From: Campylobacter corcagiensis
Lineage (GTDB): Bacteria > Campylobacterota > Campylobacteria > Campylobacterales > Campylobacteraceae
Assembly: GCF_013201645.1 (NCBI RefSeq)
Contig: NZ_CP053842.1
Coordinates: 248,001-312,000 of the forward strand
Direction: 5' to 3'
DNA: 64,000 nucleotides
Positions 18,376-26,900 of this stretch are shown here, piece after piece. The translations under genes and the position numbers were made by a program. The notes under the pieces are model-generated. The model ran no database searches, was not told the DNA's origin, and worked only from the letters and a program-made list of their open reading frames with translations. Each line of letters opens with the position of its first letter. The stretch's first letter is position 1.

Positions 18376-19476
18376 ATGGCACGAGTATTTTTAAGTCCGC
18401 CAAATATGGGTGGAAATGAGTTAGAATATATAAAAAAAGTTTTTGAAAGCAACTACATAGCACCACTTGGTGAGTATGTGGATAAATTTGAAAATAGTGT
18501 AAAAAATTTCTGTAAGGTAAATTCGGCACTTGCACTAAACTCAGGCACAGCGGCAATCCACCTAGCTTTAAAAAGCCTTGGAGTAAAAGATGGCGATGTT
18601 GTTCTTGGTTCAACTTTTACTTTTATGGCTTCGCTAAATCCGGTATTTTACGAAAGATGCGAGGCTATTTTAATTGATAGCGATGAGAGCTGGAATTTAA
18701 GCCCAAAACTTTTAAAAAAAGCCATAAATTTAGCACCTAAAAAGCCATTTGCTTTAATCGTAACTCATCTTTACGGTCAATCTGCTAAGATGGATGAAAT
18801 TTTAGAAATTTGCCAAAATGAGGGTATTAAGGTCATTGAAGATGCAGCTGAAGCACTTGGCGGATTTTACAAGGACAATGCCCTTGGAACGCTAGGACAT
18901 GCTGGAGCGTTAAGCTTTAATGGAAATAAAATCATCACAACAAGTGGCGGTGGAATGCTAGTTTCAAACGATGAAAACTTAGTTAAAAAAGCTAGATTTT
19001 TAAGCACTCAAGCAAGAGAGCCACTTTTGCATTACGAACACAAAACTTATGGATACAACTACCGCTTAAGCAATGTTTTAGGTGCCATTGGCGTGGGACA
19101 AATGGAAGTTTTAGATAAAAGAGTTGCTAAAAAACGAGAAGTTTTTGAAAAATATAAGCAAAATTTATCAAATTTGAGCGTTGAATTTATGCCTGAAATT
19201 CCAAACTCAAAGGGAAATAGATGGCTTACAACTTTGCTTTTTAAAGAAAAAAATGCTCATCTAAAAGTTATTGAAGCCTTAAATAAAGCTGATATTGAAA
19301 GCAGACCTTTGTGGAAGCCTATGCATTTACAGCCTGTTTTTAAAGGAACTTTAAGCGTGGTTGATGGCACAAGTGAGGATTTTTTTAGTAGGGGAATTTG
19401 CCTTCCAAGTGGTAGTGATATAAGCGATAACGATATAGATAGAGTTTGTGAGATTATAAAAAGTAATATAATATGA
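18376..19476 (+). CDS. pglE: UDP-4-keto-sugar aminotransferase PglE
   Basis: PLP-dependent enzyme of the DegT/DnrJ/EryC1 family that aminates the 4-keto product of PglF using glutamate. The 366-residue protein matches C. jejuni PglE: FLSPPNMGGNELEYIKKVFESNYIAPLGE, ALNSGTAAIHLALKSLG, VTHLYGQSAKMDEI, EDAAEALGGFY, and the Schiff-base lysine K185 in SFNGNKIITTSGGGM. LSNVLGAIGVGQM and SRPLWKPMHLQPVF follow. It overlaps pglF by 4 bp (ATGA). Confidence 0.95.
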   Translation: MARVFLSPPNMGGNELEYIKKVFESNYIAPLGEYVDKFENSVKNFCKVNSALALNSGTAAIHLALKSLGVKDGDVVLGSTFTFMASLNPVFYERCEAILIDSDESWNLSPKLLKKAINLAPKKPFALIVTHLYGQSAKMDEILEICQNEGIKVIEDAAEALGGFYKDNALGTLGHAGALSFNGNKIITTSGGGMLVSNDENLVKKARFLSTQAREPLLHYEHKTYGYNYRLSNVLGAIGVGQMEVLDKRVAKKREVFEKYKQNLSNLSVEFMPEIPNSKGNRWLTTLLFKEKNAHLKVIEALNKADIESRPLWKPMHLQPVFKGTLSVVDGTSEDFFSRGICLPSGSDISDNDIDRVCEIIKSNII

Positions 19477-21245
19477 TTAAATTTCTAGAGCCAACTAAAT
19501 TTAAAAGATTTCTATTTTTTATATTTTTTGATGTTTTTATATCTATATTTTCAACTACATCGGCATTTTTCTTAAGATTTAATGGCGATATACCAAATGA
19601 GTTTTATAAAGGGCTTTTATTATGTGCGTTTAGCATGGCTATTTTAAGGGTTTTCTTTCTGTGGATAGCTAAAATTTATATGGTTCCGTGGAGATTTTTT
19701 GGGCTATATGAAGGGCGTAAAATTTTCAATGCTCACATATTTGCGATGTTTTCATTTATGGTTATATATTTTTTACTTGATGATGTTTTTAACCCCTTTC
19801 CAAGAAGCGTTATTATAATCGACTCAGCCCTTTGCTATATCCTTATAAGCGGGCTAAGAATTTCTAAAAGAATGATGTATAGCTCAAAAAGCGAAAACAA
19901 CGAGCCTTGCATTGTTATTGGCGCAACAAATAAAGCTCTTCATGTTTTAAAAGGCATGAAAGAGGGCTATATCAACTACTACGCAGTTGGTGTTTATGAC
20001 GCAAGAAAAGAAAAAGTTGGCACAACTTGTGAAAATTTTGTAGTTGAAGATAAGAGTCAAATTTCAAAAGATATAAAAAAACACAGTGTAAAAACTGCAA
20101 TCATAGCTTTAAAGCTAAACCAAACTGAGCTAAATTCTTTACATGATGAGCTTATGAGTTATGGCATTGTAAATGTTAAGATTTTTTCGCTTATAGAAGG
20201 TGGAGAGATACGAAATATCACAGTTGAAGATCTCTTAGCAAGAAAGCCAAAAGATCTTGACAAAGAAGTAGTTAGAAATTTTATAAAAGATAAAGTTGTC
20301 TTAGTAACTGGAGCGGGTGGGACAATAGGAAGTGAAATTTGCAAACAATGCCTTGAATATGGTGCTAAAAAGCTTGTAATGGTTGATCATAGCGAGTTTA
20401 ATCTATACCAAATAAATGAAGCTACAAATTCAGATATTAGAAATGAACTAAAGCTTGTAAATATTGTTTATAGAGATGATTTAGAAGAAATTTTTAGCAA
20501 ATTTAGACCAGATGTTGTAGTTCACGCAGCAGCTTATAAGCATGTTCCAATGTGTGAGTTTAACCCTAAAATGGCTGTTGTAAACAACATAATAGGCACA
20601 AAAAATGTAATTGATTTAAGCGTAGAGTACGAAGTAAAAAAAGTAGTTTTAATCTCCACTGATAAAGCCGTTCGCCCTACAAATGTAATGGGTGCAACAA
20701 AAAGAGTGTGTGAGCTTTACGCATTAAATTCAAACGAAATATCTAAGGCGGAGATAGTTGCTGTTAGATTTGGTAATGTTTTAGGAAGTAGCGGTAGTGT
20801 GATACCAAAATTTAAAAAACAGATCAAAGAAGATAAAAATTTAACCGTAACTCACCCTGATATTGTTAGGTATTTTATGCTAGTTAGCGAAGCGTGTCAG
20901 CTCGTACTTCAAGCTGCAAGTATCGCAAAAGGCGGTGAGCTTTTTGTTTTAGATATGGGAGAGCAGGTAAAAATCGCTGATTTAGCTAAAAAAATGATAA
21001 GCTTAGCTGGAAAAGAGGGCGAGTTAAGTGTTGAGTTTGTTGGTCTTAGACCAGGAGAAAAGCTATATGAAGAACTACTTATTGATGAGAGTGATAAAAG
21101 AACTAGGTATGAGTCTATTTTTGTAACTAGTAGTGCAAAATATGATCTAAATTTACTAAATTCTCAGATAGAAGATTTAGTAAAAAGTGATGATATAGTT
21201 AGAAATTTAAAGGCTATAGTGCCAGAATTTAACCACAAGGATTAA
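19473..21245 (+). CDS. pglF: UDP-GlcNAc 4,6-dehydratase PglF
   Basis: First enzyme of diNAc-bacillosamine synthesis, converting UDP-GlcNAc to the 4-keto-6-deoxy sugar. The 590-residue protein has four N-terminal membrane helices, a first Rossmann-like regulatory domain (CIVIGATNKALHVLKG), and a catalytic short-chain dehydrogenase domain with VTGAGGTIGSEICKQCL at about 276-292 and the catalytic STDKAVRPTNVMGATKRVCE at about 394-413. RFGNVLGSSGSVIPKFKKQI follows. It overlaps pglE at the start and is one base from pglG. Confidence 0.96.
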   Translation: MIKFLEPTKFKRFLFFIFFDVFISIFSTTSAFFLRFNGDIPNEFYKGLLLCAFSMAILRVFFLWIAKIYMVPWRFFGLYEGRKIFNAHIFAMFSFMVIYFLLDDVFNPFPRSVIIIDSALCYILISGLRISKRMMYSSKSENNEPCIVIGATNKALHVLKGMKEGYINYYAVGVYDARKEKVGTTCENFVVEDKSQISKDIKKHSVKTAIIALKLNQTELNSLHDELMSYGIVNVKIFSLIEGGEIRNITVEDLLARKPKDLDKEVVRNFIKDKVVLVTGAGGTIGSEICKQCLEYGAKKLVMVDHSEFNLYQINEATNSDIRNELKLVNIVYRDDLEEIFSKFRPDVVVHAAAYKHVPMCEFNPKMAVVNNIIGTKNVIDLSVEYEVKKVVLISTDKAVRPTNVMGATKRVCELYALNSNEISKAEIVAVRFGNVLGSSGSVIPKFKKQIKEDKNLTVTHPDIVRYFMLVSEACQLVLQAASIAKGGELFVLDMGEQVKIADLAKKMISLAGKEGELSVEFVGLRPGEKLYEELLIDESDKRTRYESIFVTSSAKYDLNLLNSQIEDLVKSDDIVRNLKAIVPEFNHKD

Positions 21246-21246
21246 A

Positions 21247-22131
21247 GTGATTATAAAAGAACTTGAAGAATTTAGAGTAAATCGTCAAAAGATAAGAGCA
21301 TATCTATGCTATATCTTTACTAGAAATTTTCCCAACTATCTTGAAGATATTAGTTTAGAAATTTTAGAACTTGGGTTTGAAAAAATTTCTCATGAGCTTT
21401 TAAGATACGATGCGTTTTATATATTAGATAAAAATGGCTATCAAATAAAAAGCAAAAGCAAACTAAAAGGCTCTGATATGGGCGATGGGCTAAATAGAAG
21501 CCTTAGATCCTACTACTATAACGCAGTAAGAGAGAAAAGATGCTATCTTAGTGAGCCATATCCATCTTCTTTAAATGGTGAGCTTTGTGTAACTATCTCA
21601 ATGCCGATATATGATATAAATAAAGAGCTTTTATATGTCGTTTGTGCTGATATAGGCTTGGTTGATATATTAAGACTTCTTGGTAAAAACTCTATGTTTA
21701 GCTGGTTTGGTAGACTTTCAAGATTTAGTTATGCCACTTTAGCTTTATCGCTTTTTTGCGTTGCTATAATTCTTTTTTATCTAGGCATTAAAAGTCTTAT
21801 ATTTAATAGCTTGCATCTCATAAACGCCACTCAAATGTTTGAATCAACCATTCTTCTAACGCTATCTTTGGCTATTTTAGATCTAGTTAAGGCGTTCTTT
21901 GAAGAAGAGGTTTTGGGCGTTAGTAATAACAAAGAAAAAGGCTTGTCAAAAACAATGGTCAAATTTATAGCTTCAATCATCATTGCTTTAGCGATTGAGT
22001 CTTTGATGTTAGTATTTAAATTTGCTATGACTTCGCCGAGTGAGATAATATACGCAGTTTATCTCATCGTTGCCGTTTCTATTTTGATAGTTGGGCTTAG
22101 TTTTTATATCTATATGAGTAGAAAAGTTTAG
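21247..22131 (+). CDS. pglG: PglG-like membrane protein with a PDC/Cache-type sensor domain
   Basis: A 294-residue integral membrane protein. Residues 1-150 look like a small PDC (Cache-like) ligand-sensing domain (YDAFYILDKNGYQIKSKS, RSYYYNAVREKRCYLSEPYPSS, LCVTISMPIYDINKELLYVVCADIG); residues 160-290 hold four to five membrane helices. It has the position of C. jejuni pglG, after pglF; pglG is not needed for glycosylation there and its function is unknown. It starts with GTG one base after the pglF stop, so it is the last gene of the run. Confidence 0.8.
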   Translation: MIIKELEEFRVNRQKIRAYLCYIFTRNFPNYLEDISLEILELGFEKISHELLRYDAFYILDKNGYQIKSKSKLKGSDMGDGLNRSLRSYYYNAVREKRCYLSEPYPSSLNGELCVTISMPIYDINKELLYVVCADIGLVDILRLLGKNSMFSWFGRLSRFSYATLALSLFCVAIILFYLGIKSLIFNSLHLINATQMFESTILLTLSLAILDLVKAFFEEEVLGVSNNKEKGLSKTMVKFIASIIIALAIESLMLVFKFAMTSPSEIIYAVYLIVAVSILIVGLSFYIYMSRKV

Positions 22132-22139
22132 GAGTTTAA

Positions 22140-22844
22140 ATGGAAATTTTACCAGCGATTGATTTAAAAGATGGCAAAGCTGTTAGGCTTTTAAAAGGCG
22201 ATATGAATACAGCTAAAATTTACAGCAGCGCCCCTTGGGAAGTAGCAAAAGAATTTGAAGATATGGGAGCAAAGTGGCTTCATATTGTGGATTTGGATGG
22301 GGCTTTTAGCGGTAAACCTGAAAATTTTAAAGTCATAGAAAAAATTGTGAGTTTTACAAATTTAAAAGTTGAAGTAGGTGGCGGGATACGAGATGAAGTA
22401 AGAATAAAAGATTATCAAAATTTAGGAGTTGATCGCTTCATTTTAGGCTCAATAGCTCTAAAAGATCCAAAATTTGTAAAGCAAATGGCAAAAAATTACT
22501 GTATTGGCGTAGGAATTGATGCTAAAGATGGATTTGTGGCAGTTCAAGGTTGGGGCGAGATTTCAACTATAAAAGCTACTGATTTAGCTAAAATTTATGC
22601 TGATGCAAATGTAGATGCGATAATTTGTACTGATATCTCAAAAGATGGCACTCTAAGTGGTGTAAATGTAGAATTTACTAATGATATTGCCAAAGCAAGT
22701 GGGATAAAAACTATCGCTAGTGGCGGAGTTGCATCATTAGATGATATTAAAAAGCTAAAAAACGAGCCTGAAATTTATGGTTGTATCGTAGGAAAGGCGT
22801 ATTATGAAGGAAAAATCAACCTAAAAGAGGCTTTTAAAATTTAA
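22140..22844 (+). CDS. hisA: HisA: phosphoribosylformimino-AICAR ribotide isomerase
   Basis: Fourth step of histidine biosynthesis, an Amadori isomerisation. The 234-residue TIM barrel has the N-terminal catalytic Asp in [64 protein letters not shown] with the second catalytic Asp, and [12 protein letters not shown]. It follows pglG by 8 bp and probably shares its transcript, with no other his gene in the window. Confidence 0.96.
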   Translation: MEILPAIDLKDGKAVRLLKGDMNTAKIYSSAPWEVAKEFEDMGAKWLHIVDLDGAFSGKPENFKVIEKIVSFTNLKVEVGGGIRDEVRIKDYQNLGVDRFILGSIALKDPKFVKQMAKNYCIGVGIDAKDGFVAVQGWGEISTIKATDLAKIYADANVDAIICTDISKDGTLSGVNVEFTNDIAKASGIKTIASGGVASLDDIKKLKNEPEIYGCIVGKAYYEGKINLKEAFKI

Positions 22845-22893
22845 TAAATTTCTAAAAAATTAAATATTATCTATTTTATATTAGGGGAGTGCT

Positions 22894-23820
22894 TTGAATA
22901 GAGTTATTTTTGTGTTACTACTTATTGTTTTGAGTGGTTTTATTGTTGTTATTTATATAGACATTAATGATAAGGATATTTTTAGCGATAAGCTAAAGTG
23001 TTATTTAGGAAATTCTAGCTCTTGCTTTGATCTTGGGGTTGACTTTTTAGTAAAAGATGAAGATATGAATCTTGCAGTTGTTTTTTTTGAAAAAGGCTGT
23101 GCTAAAAAACATGCCCAGTCTTGTAATAATCTTGGAGTTCTATATCAGCAGGAGTATCTAAAAGATATTGATAAAGCACAAAAATTTCTTGATAGGGCTT
23201 GCGCTTTGGATTATACACCTTCTTGCAATGCACTTGCTTCTATATATCAAGGCGGTACAGAGGTCAAACAGGATTTAAAAAGGGCTTTTGGGTATTATAA
23301 AATTTCTTGCGATAAAAACGATTCGTTGGGTTGTAACTCTGTAGGTCTTTTTTATCAAAGCGGACAGGGTGTAAAAGAAGATATGGTTAAAGCTTTTGAG
23401 TTTTATGCAAAATCATGCGACCTGGATAATAACACAGGGTGTAACAACTTAGCTATTTTCTATCAAAATGGTTTAGGCGGAGTAAAAAAAGATCTAAAAA
23501 AAGCTTCAGAATTTTATTTATCAGCTTGCAAAGCTGGAAATATTACATCTTGCAATAACCTTGGTTTTATGTATCAAAATGGTTTAGGTGTTGTGCAAAA
23601 TTTAGAGTTAGCAACTAAGTACTATGGATATGCTTGTGCCCAAGGAGAGTCAACAGCTTGCCTTAATCTAGGTGTTTTAACACAAAGTGCGGCGCAGACT
23701 ATAAATGATTTAGAAATTGCACTAAATTTATTTCAAAAATCATGTGATTTGGGAGATAATACAGGTTGTGGACTTTTGGCTGATATGATTAATATAATAA
23801 ATAACGGAATATCTAAATAA
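22894..23820 (+). CDS. Sel1-like repeat protein, Hcp-type (cysteine-rich)
   Basis: A 308-residue protein with an N-terminal hydrophobic signal or anchor (residues 1-25, VIFVLLLIVLSGFIVVIYI) followed by eight Sel1-like alpha/alpha repeats of about 36 residues. Each repeat carries a C-x7-C pair (for example CAKKHAQSC, CDLDNNTGC), as in the Helicobacter Hcp proteins, where the pairs form disulphides in the periplasm or outside the cell. Start is TTG at 22894 with AGGGGAG 6-7 bp upstream. Binding partners are unknown. It is followed by a strong terminator hairpin. Confidence 0.85.
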   Translation: MNRVIFVLLLIVLSGFIVVIYIDINDKDIFSDKLKCYLGNSSSCFDLGVDFLVKDEDMNLAVVFFEKGCAKKHAQSCNNLGVLYQQEYLKDIDKAQKFLDRACALDYTPSCNALASIYQGGTEVKQDLKRAFGYYKISCDKNDSLGCNSVGLFYQSGQGVKEDMVKAFEFYAKSCDLDNNTGCNNLAIFYQNGLGGVKKDLKKASEFYLSACKAGNITSCNNLGFMYQNGLGVVQNLELATKYYGYACAQGESTACLNLGVLTQSAAQTINDLEIALNLFQKSCDLGDNTGCGLLADMINIINNGISK

Positions 23821-23845
23821 ATAAAATTATGTTCCAAATAAAAGT

Positions 23846-23881
23846 TTAAGAGTTAAAAAGGTTTTCCCTTTTAACTCTTAA
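23846..23881 (+). terminator. Terminator hairpin after the Sel1-repeat gene
   Basis: TTAAGAGTTAAAAAGG (23846-23861) pairs with CCTTTTAACTCTTAA (23867-23881) with one bulged A and a TTTTC loop. It separates the Sel1-repeat gene from the autotransporter. Confidence 0.7.
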
Positions 23882-23960
23882 AAATTCTAACTATAGTTAA
23901 AAAACATACTTAATATATATAAAAACCATCAAATTAATTGTCTTTTAAAGATAAAACTAA

Positions 23961-23966
23961 TACAAT
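23961..23966 (+). promoter_or_regulatory. Putative -10 box of the autotransporter gene
   Basis: TACAAT 30 bp before the autotransporter ATG, with an AAAGGA ribosome-binding site between them. One mismatch to TATAAT. Confidence 0.4.
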
Positions 23967-23995
23967 TTGTCATATGTTATTTTAAAGGATAATTA

Positions 23996-26900
23996 ATGAA
24001 AAAATTATTTACCTCCTTTGCAATGTTGATACTTCTCATTGGATCTTGTTATGCTGAAATTTCTGAAATAACAAAAAAATCTTATGAGCTTATCAATATT
24101 GATAAAGTTAGAGATGATGTAAATCCTATAACCAATAAGCAAAGATGGGATGGAAGCGGAGTAACTGTTGGCATAGTTGACTCTAGTATTAATTCTTTAC
24201 ACCCAAGTCTTGATGGATCAAATTTAGGGCAAGAGGGCTATAGGTTTCCATATGAGCTTACAGATCATGGGACGCATGTGGCTGGTCTTTTGCTTGGTAA
24301 AAAGTTTGCTGATGACGAACCTTATGGTATAGCTCATAATGCTAAGTTTTATAATTATGCCTTTTTAGGTGAGAATAATAAAAATCTTCCAAATGCTAAG
24401 ATATATGGTTTTTTCAAAAACAAAAAAGATGTTAAGATTATAAATAATAGCTGGGGTGCTTCAAGCTTCCCTCTAATAAATGGGTATTTTAGACAGTCTC
24501 GAGTTGGTAATTTTATAAGTTATGATGAAATAGACTCAAAGAAAGGTTTTAATACTCCGATCAGTTTGAATGATTTTTCAAGTAGAATACAAGGAAATTA
24601 TGCTAATCAACTTGTAGCTTTATCTAAAGAAAATGGTGTTTTAAATGTTTTTGCTAATGGTAATCAAGGAAATATTTCTCCTGCAACTGCTACAGTTGTT
24701 CCTAGCTATGATGAAAATATAAGATCTTGGCTTGCCGTTGGAAATATAAATCCATTAAACACCATAAAAAAAGATGATGGAAGTATAGAAATCACAAATA
24801 ATTATAAAGTTAGATGGAATATTGATTCTGTATATTATAAAGAAGGAGTTGATGGTTCTATGCTATCATCTAATCTGTTTGTAGGAAGTGCTGCAAATTA
24901 TGGAATCATGGCTCCTGGCTTTGAGATAGAAGCAGCAAATGCAGCATATCTTTATCGTAATGCATTTAACGGCAGGATGAAATATATTCCAATGACTGGC
25001 ACTTCAATGGCTTCACCAATTGTTTCAGGAGCTGCTGCTTTGGTTCAGCAAAAATATCCTTTTTTAAATGGTGCACAGGTTGCTGATGTTTTGCTAACAA
25101 CTGCAAATGATAATGTTAAACTTCCAAAACTTTTTCTAAAACAATCAGATAGTTTTACTGGTTATTATGTAATATATACCGACCCATCATTCGTACCTAG
25201 GTTGGCAAATAAGGAAATTGATATAAATCAAGTAAAAGATGATTTGTTGGCAATAGGTGTAGATGATTATGAGGCAAATAGAATATTAAGAAATCCATAT
25301 ACAGATAATTTAGAAACATCTATACTTGCCTTATCTAAAGAAGAAATCATCGGTCAAGGAATTTTAGATGTTGAAAAAGCACTTAAAGGTTTAGCTAGAC
25401 TTGATGCAAACCGTTTAAATAATAAAGATATTTATGTTTATGACTCAACAAAAAAAGAATTTAAAAATCTTTTTAATAATAATATTAAAAACAACACCTT
25501 GAAAGGCAACAAAGTTGCACTTTATACTATAGATACAGGTACTGATAGTGCTTTAGTAAGAGAATTTTCTAATGATATAGACCAAAGACTTTGGAAAGAT
25601 AGTTTGCATTTAGATGGAGCTTTAAATTCTCCAAAGGATGATATGAAATTTATTAGCCAAGTAGGTCTTAAAAAGCAGGGATTAGGCACGCTTATCTTAT
25701 CTGGTAAAAACACTTATAAAGGTGCCACTATAGCTGAAGGTGGAACTTTAAGCATTGCTAATCAAATAGCAGGTGATGGGTATGCTATAAACGGAGCTAC
25801 TTTAAAGTTAGACGGGTCTAATGTAGATAATTTAGAAAATGGCACAGTAAAAATAGGCGGAAATGTATATATTAAAAACAAAAATTCTATCTTGGAAATT
25901 CTAAATAAAGCTAATATTTCTGGTTTTGTGGAGACTGCAGATAATGGTAAAATTGGCATAAGAAGCACCTCAAATTTAAAAACATCATCTTTAATAGTTG
26001 ATAATTCATCTCTTGAAGCTATAAAAGATAGCTCAGAAATAGACCCTAGAAAATTACATGAAAGTAGAGTTATAAATATTGATAGTCTAAACCAAAAAGG
26101 AAATTTTGCCATTAATGGCGTTACTATCGATGTATCAAACAGTATATACACTAGTTCTGCTCGCCCGGCTCCTGTAAAATTTAATATCAATAACTCAAAG
26201 TTAAGAATAGGCGGAAATGGTATTTTTAAAGGGTATAACGAAAATGATACTCTTGCTATCTCTGGTGATGCTATATTTGATACGACTAAAGATACATCAT
26301 TTGCAAGTAAAGCTAAAATCTTAGGAGATGGTAAATTTATAAAACAAGGAGTTGGCAATCTAGTTTTAAATAGTAATAAAAACTGGATTGGCGGAACTGA
26401 AATTCACTCTGGAAATTTAGTTTTAAAAGGAGATTTTAAGCTAAATGATGGTGAAAAACTTGGTATTGGTATTATAAATGACACTAAGTATTCAAAATTA
26501 ATAGCTGATAATGTTAATATAACAAATGGAATACTTCAGATAATAACCCCAGCTACTAATGATGTATCTTTGTACAATAAAAATTTTAATCCAGGCACGG
26601 GTAATACTGGAAAAACTATAAGAGAGATAATTAAATCTGAACTTAGTAATAGAGTTGGGGAATTTAAAGAAATAGATAGAAGTAAAGTTGATTCTAAATA
26701 TATAGTAAAGGCTGATTATAGCAGTAATGATGCTGTCCATTTAAATATATTTGATACAGCTACTTACGCAGATCCTGCAAATCCAGATCCTGCAAATCCA
26801 GATCCTGCAAATCCAGATCCTGCAAATCCAGATCCTGCAAATCCAGATCCTGCAAATCCAGATCCTGCAAATCCAGATCCTGCAAATCCAGATCCTGCAA

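Noticed and set aside
25762-26358. Minus-strand frame of 198 codons inside the autotransporter
   Set aside because: No start signal or domain; the plus-strand frame is unbroken and has domain support.
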